Shown here: positions 14,065 through 27,400 of the stretch, one piece after another
Layout of the letters: each line of letters begins with the position of its first letter
Numbering within the stretch: position 1 is the stretch's first letter
From: Neelides folsomi
Lineage: Eukaryota > Arthropoda > Collembola > Neelipleona > Neelidae
DNA length: 64,000 nt
Reading direction: 5' to 3'
Assembly: GCA_034687125.1 (NCBI GenBank)
Contig: JAQGBZ010000041.1
Location: 186,001 to 250,000 of the forward strand
Notes under the pieces: generated by a model
What the model was told of the DNA's origin: nothing
The model's database searches: none
Seen by the model: the letters and a program-made list of their open reading frames with translations, nothing else
Translations under genes and position numbers: made by a program

Positions 14065-15724
14065 CTAGCTATCCACATCCACTTCATCAACGTCACTCTC
14101 CTTCTCTTTGCTGGACGGAGAAACTCTTTCCTCATCCTCGGAATCCTCTTCTTCATCCGCCGAGGTCTTGTCCATTCCTCCTTCCCCTTCCTCGTCAATT
14201 TCCTCCACATCGACGTCGATTTCCTCCTCCTCGTCTTCTTCTTCATCAATGTGGTTATTGTTGTCGTCCTCCAACCGCATTTTCTTTAACCCTTCGATCC
14301 CGTGCTCCGACGAGGACACCGATGTAGCAGACCCGGAATAACTCTCCGATGTCGGAGTGATCGTGACCATCCGATCCACAAATGAGCGGATTTCTAACAA
14401 GGAGGCCGAGTCTTTCGTTATCATGTTTGAAATAGAGAAATTGGAACTGTTCTGGCTCAACGTTTGATTATTGTTATTATTGTGGTTCCGGGACCCGCTC
14501 CGGAGCCCGTGGACCAATGAGGAATGAAGTCGCCCACCTGAGCTGGGATGCGGATTGAGGATTGTGGGAACGTCACCTTCGTGCTTCCTCAAATGACGGT
14601 CGAGGTTGGTTTGTTGTCCGAAGGCCCTGTCGCACAGTGGGCAACGGAACGGCTTCTCTTTGTGGTGGATGTTTCTCACATGCCGTTGGAGATTGGAGGA
14701 GATCGAGAAGGAACGTTCGCAGTAGCGGCACCGGTACGGCTGCTCTCCCGTATGAGTTCTCAGATGGCGAGTTAAGTTCGCCGAACGTGGAAACACTTTC
14801 CCGCAATACTTACATGTGTACCTGTCACGCACCTTGATCCCTGTGCCCCCGTTCACATTATTCGCTCCTGGAATGAAAAGAAATGGTCTTTTGTTCAAAA
14901 TCATGAGAAATTACCAAGGCGGAGGCTCTCAAAGATCAAATGGGATTTCAACGTCGCAACCATGATCGACTGTAAATCAATTTGGAAAGCATACATACAA
15001 ATGAGGAGCAAAAGAAATTTATTGGCTTACCAATCACGTCGTGGAAGGGCCTTTGAATGAGTTGTGGGTTCAGCTGGGCCGCAAAAGGGAAACTTCGCGG
15101 CGACAACGTGGAGTGGTTCGAGTGTTGAAGCAGACTCGGCGGCAAATGTCTCCCATAAAGGACGGGGAAATTCTGTGGTTCTGATCGGACCTTCGGAGGA
15201 CTCGGGGAGGATTCGGTCCTATTGGACGGATGTGGAGACGGAGTTCTTTCAGGACTCTCAGGCAAAATATTCTGATTCTCGTCCACTTTTTTCTTTTTAA
15301 CAACGCGGAGGTCTAGAGGTTGGTCCTCAACCTCTTCCTTCAAATTCCGAGGAATCCGGGCCTCTTCGTGAACGAATCGTCTTGAGAGGTCGAATGGCAT
15401 CAAGAGATGGTCGGAAGGCGGCTGGCGAGAAATGGGCGACTCGCCCACGGCGGCTTGACAAGCGGTCATGAAGAGACTTGAGGAGAACGGGACGGGTTGG
15501 ACGGGCGGAGCTTGTTCTCCAACAGCTATTGACATTGACATCCGGAGCAGGCCCGGAGGATATACTCCGCCGGACGTCTTGGGGTGTGGAAGGGCAAGGG
15601 GATGACCCGGAAGGCCGTTTTGACCCCCGGAGCCCATCCGCCGCGGTGCGGAGTCCTTTTCTCGCATCTCAAGGAGGGCCGGTGGGTAGACAAGCGGAAG
15701 CCACTCCAAAGCGCTCATCGCATC
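14065..15724 (-). CDS. ham: Hamlet/Evi1/Prdm16-family zinc-finger factor, 3' exons only
   Basis: Two exons are supported: 15724-15031 and 14867-14065 (stop TAG at 14067-14065), joined in phase 1 as [12 protein letters not shown]. The first carries QPLDLRV, the CtBP corepressor motif found at this place in Evi1/Prdm16, in Pro/Ser-rich sequence. The second encodes three C2H2 fingers (about 14820-14573): [38 protein letters not shown] and [19 protein letters not shown], nearly identical to the C-terminal cluster of EVI1, PRDM16 and fly hamlet. Then come [12 protein letters not shown] (compare EVI1 FTEIRNF) and a very acidic Asp/Glu tail. The first exon has a good acceptor (TTTGCAG before 15724), so upstream coding exons are expected; an internal ATG at 15718 could start a short form. 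The family represses transcription and controls neuronal and cell fate. Orthology is firm; gene completeness is not. Confidence 0.92.
14915..14969 (-). other. Possible 55-base cassette exon in the hamlet-like intron
   Basis: Inside the intron 15030-14868, bases 14969-14915 have an acceptor (GATTTACAG) and a donor (GTAATT). In one frame they read [18 protein letters not shown] and join the zinc-finger exon in phase. To stay open, the upstream exon must use an alternative donor (GTGATT, 7 bases inside the exon, after 15038). With the usual donor the cassette brings a stop codon. It may be an isoform or poison exon, or chance. Confidence 0.3.
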
Positions 15725-18700
15725 CTGCAAAGACACATAACAACCAATAGTAGCCCCTCTCTTACAAACTCGTGTTAATTAGATGCTAATTGCCTCGCCT
15801 GTACTTGGAATCAAGAGTCTACACTCTACACAAACATGCTCTGATAGGACTTCATAATTTCAATAGTAGATCTCGAATCTCTTTCTCCCCCATCGACCTT
15901 TGCATTAGTATGTGTATGAATGTGTATCAGAATGTGTGAGTCAACGATTGCACGACCGTTTTTCACTCTCTCTGTCTGAGTTTGACCCAGGGCGTGTGTA
16001 AGCTCCACATTCAAGAATTTATAATACGCAATGATTTCTCTGTAGCCTCGGGATGTCTGTGAGAGCTCTCATGCTTCCAATCCGATTCTGGATAGAGGAA
16101 CAGCTCAAAGTGATAATGGATGTTTAGAGAAATCCTCCCCTCTATGCGAAGATGTTGCCATTCATTGTTTTCCATAGGCCGGTGCCCTGACCTCTGTTTT
16201 ACTTTACACCTGTTTGTGCCATCGGTTAATTGCCACTCACTCCATCATATGGATCATTAAAGTCCTTTTAGGTCTCGGAGTGGAGAGCCCAATGTGGGTG
16301 GGTGGGCCGCGGAGTCCGAACCCATTCACGGCCAGTCTTGACCATATTCATAACGAGACACATCCCAGTTGTGATTGGAAAAGGAAACTTAGGAAGGCTT
16401 CATTTGCATCGAGTACAACGTGGAATCTGAGATTAGAGAGCAGCCCTAATTGTTTCTCACTCCTTGCGTGATCGCGTCGGAGTCAATTGAAAATATCTGA
16501 TCCTCCTAAGGTCGAACATTTTTAAGGAACGAGTAATTGTCCGTGTGAACGAGGCAATTAAAATTAGGTCCTACAAATAGTAATGGCCAAACAATCTCTT
16601 GTAGTAACTTGTAATTCACCGTGGAATCAATTTGGGAATCGTTATTGGCGTAAGAAGTGCGAGGTTTGAATAAATATTCATTTGAATGTATTCATCTCCT
16701 CATCATTGTCTCTGAAGGAGGAGAGAACCCGTTCGAAATTATCTCTCTCAGAGTAAGAATAAATTCATAGGCTCTGGCTGAGATAAGAGAGCAATGGGAG
16801 CCCTTCCCTTGCCTCAGATCATTTCGCAATTCCACAATTATAATATCCCAATGAGCGAGAGGAGGAGCTGCTCAATAATACTCAAATTCACTCCTTTATA
16901 GCCCACAGTCAATGTTACTCTACTTGCCTCTATGTCATTAAATCGTACGCTCCTCTACGCTCACAATTGCTCAGGAATCTAATGGCCCTCTCCGCTACAA
17001 TTTATCCTTTTTTGCAATTTCATGTCTCACAATAATCCATTATTTCTCTAGAGGTATATCTGAGACATTTCAATATCTATGATTTACAAAGTATCACGGT
17101 TCCGCGACTAATTGTGCTCCTCCAACCCACCGCCGTGGTGAGTTGAATATAACGTAATGAGACTGAAGGAGATGAAGCGTGAAATGGCCAAGTCAACGAC
17201 GAGCAGCTACAAGTGTCATTTTACACTCAAACACAACCCAGCAATTTATGTACAAATCCATTGTTTTTTACAATAACATTGGTCGAATATAATGTAATTT
17301 AATTTAATAAAGAAATGATTATTATTACTCATGTAATAAATACTTTAAGTTCATAGTTCTATCATTTAAAATCATTGCGCTTGTATTGTGGGTTAGACGG
17401 AGCCTGGCCCGGGAAGTGAGCGTAAAATGGCAAGGAATTTCTTAGAAAAGTTATGAAGTTCCTAAACAACCCTCTTTTTATGATGTAATAGAAGAGAGAG
17501 GAATAGAGGTTTGGATTGAGATGCGATGTGATGGAGGAGATAAGGGGATTAGACTGCCTATTCTCTCCCCATTGTTGAAGGAAAGTGAAAGCCAGAAGGA
17601 GTCAATTCCTTCCCTTGTCTCCTCGCCTCAATTGTGGATCCAGTATCTATTTAAATGACTTGAATCGGTCTATTAATCCTCCTGCCCTGCCTCTTCCACT
17701 CGAGGGATCTCCTCTTGTTCGCCAACCACCTTGACTCACTTTTCGCTCCCTTTGTCTTCCCGACTCATTGGCTTCTCCAATTCGTAATGATGCTCTAATC
17801 CTGGGCCTATTACATTCCTCGTGTGAGGCAGAGCTTAAGTACCTTCGTGACTCCTTGCTTATACAAATGTACAAATGATGGGAACCAAAGACTCCCAGGT
17901 TAATATAAACCATACACGTTACATACATGCATACATAATAAGTATATAGAAAATAATACATACTGATACATTACTTTACATATGTGTAATGGTACGAGTT
18001 GTATGGATTGGATCACTCTCACTCAAAAACCGCAAGTGTGGAAAAAACATTAAATTCGGAACTTTTATCATTCTCGATTTCATTATATTATTCTTTTTTT
18101 TGGTGATTCTCTTGTGTTATTCTTTTTTATATGATGTGGATGAAGAATGCTCTTTATTCACAACAAGATCACACACGTCCTTTAACTGCGTCGCGACCAA
18201 TTCCCTTTATTAAAACTCAAGAGTCTCTCGAGAAAGAATCTGAGAGGTTTGAAGAATGTTTGGATGAATTTGTCATTCCTCTTTGATTGGGGCATGGATT
18301 AACAACAATGCAAACAAAGATCAAGAACAAGAGCAAACAAAAGAAAACACCGAGGCTGAGGTTGAGAGAGACTCTCATTCTCACTGAATAACCTTGCCTT
18401 ATTATATTTTCTTGATTTATAAGTGGTGGAGCGAGCCGCTAGGTACAATTACTTGTCTTGCTACAAATGTATGAACCTCTGTCTCAAATCTACCAAAGGT
18501 TGATCCTGGTGTGGATGTCTTGCTGTGTCCAATTGCGTATTCCAACTCTAACTCACCTTCCCTTGGATCAAGTCCTCCTCTAATGTAATAGAAAACAGGT
18601 GATTTGATCCTACGTGGAGGTGTTATAACAAGAAGGGCATTATTGTAGGTATGTGTTATACTACGTATTTGTCTATTTTCTCATTTTACGGATGAGTCAG

Positions 18701-21700
18701 TTTAAAATTGATCGTAAATCTCAATGCTGATTCCAATTGCTTCAATCTCAATCATCAAGCGTTTCCAAAAAGGTTTTAAATTACAAACTACCTAAGGATT
18801 TCCTTGTAGCAATCTCAAAGCGTTTAGCCCTTTATGTACGCTTGAAATCCCCTTCGAAGAGACACTCGAGTCTTTCCACAAATACATTAAATGCAATGTT
18901 CTTTAAATGCCTATGGGATAATGATGTATGGTATTGAATTACACACCGCGATTTGGAGAATCAATGATTGGAAAATGTCGAGGTTTCCTTTCCTGAACAA
19001 TTTGAGTGAAGGCTCAAGTTTGCTTTTCAAAGAAATTCTGAATCTGCCCAATGTTAAAACTTCAATTTTTGCATTATTGTGTGGAGAATGTCTTCCTGAT
19101 TAAACTCTTCGTTTAATTTTCAAGCACAATGAGACTTTTTTCCATCCGACATTAAATGCCTGACTCATGTTTCGCAATTCGAGTCATTAGCATTGCTTGA
19201 ATTCAATTAAGCCTTGAACATATTTCTAAATTCATTTCTTAAATTCCATATTTGTAAGAATGTAAAAGAGTTCTGAATTAAGATTTGGATTTATTGTCTT
19301 TAAAATAAAGGTAAACTTTGGATTTTATAAAATATTTCGCACTTAAATGTCTCTTGTTAATTGGCCATTAATTTTCATCTAAACAGGTGAATGGGTTTGG
19401 GAAATTTTTGAGCTTAAAAGGAGAGCTTGATTTTAGAAAATGAGCGAAACTGAAAAATTTTCCTAATTCCCACCAAGACAAAGTGTGTAAGAGAAAGAGC
19501 TCAGACGTGTCACGTCTCATCCAAACTCATCTCCTCTGTTCCCTCAACCGAAAAGTCTTCTTCTTCTTATGAAGAAGGAACTGCGGAGAGACTCCTACAG
19601 AGATCTTGTCACATTGAAATGTACACGGGGGTAGGAATAACATCTCACCTAGGCTCGTTTGTTCTGGGAAATGATTTTACAACTCTCCTAGCATTCAAGT
19701 GAGTAATGGGGCCCGTCGGAGTGAGGGATTTGGTAATCTCGAATAAAAACCTGGGGTTTCGCGACCAGTTAGTATTGGCCATTTAAGACCCATTAGGCTT
19801 TAATAAAAATAAGAAGGGAGAATGAGTCACAAGGCCTCGACTCTCCTCCTTTGTTGACTCCGAGCTCCCTGGGCCGAGCAAGGAGGATGTAATGTGAAGT
19901 AATGATGTAAGGAGAACAAAAAGAGTAAATAAGATTGCCACTGCTCTTAAAGCTGAATGAAAATCCACGTTGGATTAAATGCACATTCGCCCGCCTTCAA
20001 TGAGATGCGATGCGAATTTTTTGGAAGGGAACTCGGAGACAATTGGAGTTTTTTGTCAGCTCTGCTGTGTGGTTTAATACATTCATTCCTGTCATCAAGG
20101 CGTATCGAGGGAATCCTTGGGTCACACTTTCACTCCACCCAACTGATCCTCCAAGTCATCTCGGCCTAATGCCTCATCGCTTCGTGATTTTTTCCCCTTC
20201 TCAATCGGAAACGAGGGAGGAAAAAAACAAGACCGCCGCAACTTGTAAATTGGGTGATCCGCTCAAATGGCCCCGGGCCCCTTCATTCCTCTCCTTCCGA
20301 ACGTATTTGATCCGGCGGCTCAGCAGGAACTTCTGCTTCACTCCCATTAAAGGCTCTCTTCTTCTCGACCGAGATTGTCTTGTGCGCTGGTCGTGACTCG
20401 ACTCTTATTCTCTTTTTTTAACTATAGTAAACGATTGATTGATTATCCGTCCCTACTCATTTCCGAGTAAACACTTTTCTCATTCAGCCGTTCCAGTTTG
20501 AAGCTATTAGCCATCTCCGCTCCTCGTGGAACGAACAACGTCCTTCTCTTACAGCTTATCCTCCCTCTGACCTTCTTTAAGAGCTTAAGTGAAGCGAGAG
20601 CGAATTAAGCGCGAAGGCTCTCCGCCTAGGTGTCCATTCTAAACAGGTCATTTATCAGGCAAAACACTCCAAAAGGCTCACCCGGTTAGCAATCAAAAAG
20701 TGTCTTTATCACACTTATGCTTTATAAAAAAGAACTGAATATTCTATGACACTATTACTACCCTAAAACAAGATGTAGCCTCATTGTTTAATGGCAAGGA
20801 CATGAAACTATACATAATATCCCACTAATAGTAAAGTGAATCGATGTAACACTTCCCACTTCAAAATTTTGTAACAATAATGTAGAAATTATTCTTGAAA
20901 AAAGGTGAGCTTAGTGGTGCATAAATAACCCCTTGTTTCGAAGAATTAGCGGAATTCCATTCTGCGAATTATTACAAAGTCCGAGTATGAATCTCATTCT
21001 TGAGATTCCATTAGCGAACACAGGTAAGAAATGCCACCAAGAAGAGAATAAGAGCAAAGGAAGCACGAATGGAAGAAAAAAACGTTGAGGCAAGAAGACA
21101 AACTCCCTCCCATGATAATCTTACTAAAGATGCATAGTTAAGTGTATATGTAAAAAGTGTATAATGTTTTATAACGCATGGTCTGCACTCATTGTGCAAA
21201 GAAGAGAGGAAAGTGGAGCTTGATGATATTCCAATCAGGGGAAGCTCATTTATTAGCCGTATCAGCTCGTTTATTAATGACGGATTTTGAAAGAAGGCTT
21301 TGTGGGACGGAAGGGGCTCGTTTGATTCTCATTGTCGGACAGAATGGGCGATGATAATAAAAAATCAACTCTTTCTCCGTCAACAAAAGACCATTTGGCC
21401 TGCCAAACCCAGAGTCAAGAATAATTCGAGAATAATTCAACTTTGGGTCTCAAAAGGGCTCCATATAAGGCCTTCTTGAATAACTTGAAGGAGGAAGAAG
21501 GTCCAAACCTTCGTTCTCTCTCTCTCTTCCTTCGTCGTCCCGATGGAATATCAATTCAACATTTTATTATATTGTTAAATAAACATTCGGGCTAACAGTA
21601 ACATTGTAATAGTGAAAATATATAGGAGATCTACATCTAACGACTTGTTCGACTGTCTTCGCATCTTCTTCAAACTGAAAGCGAAGATGACTTAGATATC

Positions 21701-22736
21701 GATAGAGATGAGAGGCGTGAGGAAAGGAAAATCTCCGTATCAAATAATCAATTTTTATTTGTGTCCCACTCGTCAATTTCTTCTTCGCCAAATTCCAGAG
21801 CTATAATTTGCACATTGGGCCGAGAGTTTCCATTATCGAGACGAGTAAATCATCTTCAGTGTGCCCCAGAGCAGATATTCCTTATTTGTAACCGATCTCC
21901 TCATTCATCGAGTCACCTATTCATTCATTCATTCCTTGAATGCCATCCTTTACGATGCCTCGCCTTTTGGAGCCTCATCCTTGTCAAAGAGGAGCTCTCT
22001 TTGCTCAAATTCAAATTGCCTTTCGGTAGAAAGCCGAGCAGTGCCTAATAAATCCAATTGGAAAATGTCTTCCTGCCTCGCCAATACTCTCAACACAGGT
22101 CGTAAGTCATCGGCCGGCGATTGGCTTTAATAACCTTATTATCCGCCTCCGCCGTTCCTCCAGAGATGATGAACCGAATGGGACCGTCTTTGGAAAAAAC
22201 GCCTCGCGTGGGTTCTGGGAATGGGGCAAGGAACCTCTTAATAACCCACCATGGATGAATATGGCCAAGAATACCTGACGAATTGGATTTAGCATTTCTT
22301 CATCTCCAACTACTCCTCTAATTAGATCCAAATCTGAAATTTATTCCCCAATTTGAGACCGAGGCTGTGAGTGCCTTCATTGCCCCATCATCAACCCAGG
22401 CTGAGGAAACTCACATAATGAATAAATGAAGGATTCTGTCTATTCTTTAAAAGTAAATCTGCCCATGAGGAGGAATATGAGTGAGTTGGAATAATAGAGA
22501 CATTTGCGTAATGGAGTCAAAGAATGGGCAAAGAAGTGGAGATGGAGAGGCGGATAAAAGTCAACAGAGACGAGCGAGGAGAATAGGTGTAAAGCGACTC
22601 GAAACTTGGAAGACTCTCCTTCCATCAAAAGCAGTGCAGATCGAATCACTTTTTTTCTACGGTTCAAAGGGATTGACTTGAAATGAGTGAGGATGAGCTG
22701 AATTTGCATCAACTACCTAACTGATACATATACTTA

Positions 22737-22758
22737 ATGTACATAATATTATGTACAT
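22737..22758. repeat. Perfect 22-base palindrome
   Basis: The sequence reads identically on both strands, with arms ATGTACATAAT around a TA-rich centre. It lies in a local GTACATA-rich stretch. Confidence 0.85.
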
Positions 22759-23093
22759 ACTTTACATATATCTCATGGAAGGGAGAGGCAGAGAGAAAAG
22801 ACGAATATGAGAGATGTTGCTCGTCGGCTTCCCTTCATGGGGCTTCCTCGCAAGGTAGGGGCAATCGGAATGAAAAGGATCTATAATGTGGATATAATAA
22901 ATGTGAAGGGTGTGGTGGTTTGAGAAACTAGATCAGGAGGGAAAGGGGTGTGTCTCAGCGAATCTCATCTCATCATCATCATCTCCTGCTCTCCTCCTGC
23001 TCTCCAAAGGAGAGAAAAAAGAGTCTCTCGCAACGAAACGATCTTGCGGTCACTTTCTCTCTTCTTCATACACTCCCCTATAGAAGAACATAG

Positions 23094-23127
23094 CCTCTCT
23101 CTCTCACACACAAACACACACACACAT
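23094..23127. repeat. (CT)n-(CA)n compound microsatellite
   Basis: A CT dinucleotide run passes directly into an interrupted CA run. Confidence 0.85.
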
Positions 23128-24435
23128 CCTTTATGTATTCTCTCCTCGTCAGCCCTCCTCCATTCTTTCCCATAATGACCATCATATAATAATATAATCA
23201 TCTCTACGAAACCAATTAATAATCTTATACACATACGATTCCCTTCCATCAACAACAATGCATGAATGTATCTTCTCCGCACACGCATTCTTTCATTCAG
23301 GAATTCATTAATACAAAATACACGTTGATACAATTTTTTGTTCCTCTGAGGGAAATTCGAGTCGACCATTAACTATTTTAATGCTCATTTCAACACACGT
23401 TATTTTCAATCCACTTTTCCCATCGTCTCTTGGACGTCTTAGACATTAAGAGAGTGATTGTACATATAAATGTACATAAATGTGTAATATCAATCTGAAT
23501 TGGCTATCTTGAAATATATAGAGATTTAAATTGGAAAAGAAAGAGGATTCGATGAATTTTATGTTCAATCAAGATTGGGAGATAAAAAGACAAATGGTCC
23601 TTGGTCGAATTGCGGAATTCAAGATTTGACAAGATATGGATGGTGTTGGGGGTAAATAACATTAAATATGAAACATGTGTTGTTGTTGGAAAATTGGGTT
23701 GGGAAGAGAAAAGCTGGTCCACGTACCTTATTAGCTCGGCTGTGGGATTACAGAGGAAGATGAGTGTTATCAGAGCTCATCATCACCTCTCTGGACGACA
23801 CTTGGGAAAATGAAGATGAGGACAAGTTTTTATCACAAGTCTCGTTTTATGAGGGCACTTTGCAATGGTCAGAAGTGTTGGGGAATGAGCAGTTTGAGTT
23901 CTCTCATGAAGACAATGAAACAACACATTCGTCTGTTGATCTTGGTGATATTGTTAGATTATTCTCCTAATTTAATGGCTCATTGAGCGAGTTGATTGCT
24001 CGAGAGTGAGAAGAAGCACCTTTTCCTTTTGAGACGAGGAGGCATGCAGAAGTTCCACAATTGTTCAAAGTTGACTCAAAAGAGAACACACAACAATGTC
24101 CCACGTTATTTAGGATTCATTCTTATGCTAAAATAGTAAGTATTTCTTCAAATCCACTCATCCACTTATTGTAAGGAATGAATGTGTAAAAAGCTTTAAT
24201 TACTGATTACACAAATTACCGCTCTTCTTCTTCTTTCGCCACTGCTCTCATTTAAATCCACTCACTTGAGGAGGAGCCGTTGGAAAATGGGATATTTTAG
24301 TGATAAAAAGTATAAATTGTAACACAAATCGTTAATGACCCAATAAGAGACATTTATCAAGCTGAACCACACAGAGATTGACAACGAATGACAAGATTGA
24401 CAAGGAATTGCAAAACGAGTTTTCCAAATGACTCC

Positions 24436-24463
24436 CTTCTTCTTCTTCTTCTTCTTCTTCTTT
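24436..24463. repeat. (TTC)n microsatellite
   Basis: About nine perfect CTT/TTC units. This run creates the lysine- and arginine-rich shadow frames on the minus strand here. Confidence 0.9.
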
Positions 24464-27400
24464 CGTTGCACCAAGAGACGGGATGAATGGAAATATTCCA
24501 AAAGTGTCTTAAAAGGTGATCTCGTTTTTTATTGACCAAATGGAACTTCGAGAGTGTTCAGAGTCAAAAAAGGAAAGGATGAGGAAGACGAATTCGGTTG
24601 AAGAGCTGAGGCACTTGGTGGAAAGTAGGGGAAGGAAGTGTATGTTGACAAAGTTGGCGAGGGAATAGCCCCAACCAGCCAAGAGTTGGTTATATAAAGG
24701 TGAGAAAGAGCAAGTTTGGTGAGGTGAAGACAAAACAAGAGCAAAATGAGAAGTGCAGAGAGGAGAGAGATGATGTGGGGCCAGAGATGGATGAGATGCC
24801 AATAGAGGAACTCGCCCCTTGCGATTCACTTTTCACAGACCCAGATTCCCTCGCAAAGTCTGAAGAAAGAGCCCCATTAGCTCAAGCCTGCTGCTCCCAT
24901 CCCCGTCCATATACTATACAAAGGAGCAAAAAGGAAGCAAGGAAGAAAAAGGTTACCTATCTCACCCCACAACACTCCAGCAGTAGTGGGGGAACAATCA
25001 AGAGCTCCTTCCTTCCACTTTATCATCCTCATGAATGATCCGGCCCATTATTGCAACTCCTATTTTTTCGCCACCTCCAGTCCCGTTATCATTCCTATCC
25101 ATCTCAATACTGTTACAATTCAGGATCTCTCTCTCTTCTCCCGAGGGTGTGTCCCCCGCGAGGTTCCCAACAACAATATAAATCTATTAGCTCACATCTC
25201 TCCCTGCCAGAATGAGAGCAATCTTCCAATCCCCATTCTCACTATCCCGAATTTCATCAGAGGGCTTTGGTAATTTGAATAATGCACTTATCACTCCCTA
25301 GTGGAGAAGGTCGATCATAATGCGAGGCTCGAAGATTCTTTTAATAATGATCCCATTTATCTATTTTCGCTAATAACGACCATTAAAAAGTGGAGGAATT
25401 AAGTAGAAGCCCCTATGTGGACTCAGGAGACGTTGGACGATACAATTCCATTGTGCTATTGTTCCTCTCGGCACGCGACTCCTTCTATTGTTGCAATTTT
25501 TCATCAATGTACAGATATCCCCAGGAGTGAATATAACTACAGTGGAAGTTATGGGTTTTATGCGTAATGATAGATTCTTTTTTATGAGTAGCAGCAGAGG
25601 ATAACATGTCTACACTATGACTCCGCACGTTTCCTCTCATTCATTCATGAGTTGATGGCATAGGGCTATTCGCTATTCTTCCTCCCGGATCATTCTTCCA
25701 TTCTCTTGAGAGTTCGAGATCTTCGGCTCTAGATTTGAATGACCGTCCCAATGATGTAATGAGAGGATCGTAAAATATTATTTTACAATCCGTAATAAAG
25801 ATCAACTCCATGCTCCGATTAATAAGCCCCAACAAATCCACGTTTCAACTAACAATACCTTAATACATACATATGTATACGACTCACTTCCCAAATTTTC
25901 ACTTTCTTGAAGAAGACTTTAACAACTCGTGTCGAAGACCTCAGAGCTGCCAATTAAAAAAGCTACTTGGAGGCAGTTCGTATATTTATTGGCTATACAC
26001 TTTGCAATTAATGGAATTAATGTGGCTGTGTGGAGAGGGAATGGATGAAGGAGGTTCTCAATTGGAGCGGTTCAATGGCAAAGGAATGGGAGTTTCGCGT
26101 AAACTCATTTTCTTTCTCATGCGTGCATTCACTACGTATTTCACCGTTGAGAGTCGGTGAGGTGAGAAGGGAACAGTGACGAAACGGATCTCTCTTAACC
26201 GATGATTTAAGACTATAATTTACAGGGTTTTTCAAGGCATCGAAATCGCATTGGGAGGTGAAGCCACAGACCAGTAACACATATCCCCAATTATTTATTA
26301 GTGGTTCATTTCAATATCCCAAACCCACAAATACGGCTCAAAATGAAGACAATGGGGATATTTTATTGCGTGGGATTTCGAAAGGGCCCTCTTGGTGGGA
26401 TGGGCCGAGGGAATTTAATTCTTACACTGATGGGAATCAGTGAGATTGAAAATTTAGTATGTGTGGTGTCAAGATAGAATTTACATGTATGGCTACAGCG
26501 TTGTCCTTGTCAGTCTGAGGAAGGGTCTCTGATTTTAATCCTTATTTAATGTCTTTTTCGACACTCGCATTCTACAGCAGGTTTGAAGCTCTTGGAAAAA
26601 GAAACACGGAGACTCGGACTTTTAACACGGAATGAAATGTAATTCCAAGTGAGAATGAGATCGAGGAGATGAGTTGTGAATTTGGTCGGAATTCCAACCT
26701 GTGGATATGAAAAGATGGCTGGAACAAGTCCCTTTGGTTAGAGGCAGAGAGAAACAACCGGAGTCTACTCCTTCATTTATAACGTAGATGAGGTCAAGAG
26801 AGCTCCTTTGTGCGAGCTTGAGCTGACTCATCTTTCATGCTGGTCGAACATGGTTAGGTAGCCGTCTGACCGGGATTTTTACTCGCATTACATTCCATGT
26901 TCACAGCCTACCGCAACAGAACAATAAAATAATAAAATCAAATCAGTCCCATCATCTCCTCCTAATGTTCATCTACTATGTGTATATATTTAATATATCC
27001 AATGATACGCGTATTAATACCAGTCACTCAACTTCCTACATCCAAATATTCATTATATCACCTTTCAACGCTCACTATTAATCTCCTCGGAATCAGGAGC
27101 GTAAGTGGAGAGCGTAAGTGGCGAACACATTGTGGCAGATCAGAGCCAGTCCAGTTCATTAGCTGAGCTCCGAGGGAAATGAATACTTATTTCCAATCTC
27201 AACCTCATCTGATTCCTATCCAACTGGTGATGCCAATATAAAGCGGAGTTGATGGGATCGAAGGAAGCCTTGGAAGCTGAACGAGGATGTTAAGGAGACC
27301 AAGAGCGGAGTTACGAGACAGCTCGCACATTAGGCTGATAATTTAATCGGAGATCCCCATCTCTGTCGAAGCCGTGCCAATAAAAAGGAAAGGTGAAAAA

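Noticed and set aside
22965-23369. 134-codon minus-strand frame
   Set aside because: Runs through the CT/CA microsatellite and gives low-complexity Cys/Val and Arg/Glu runs; no domain.
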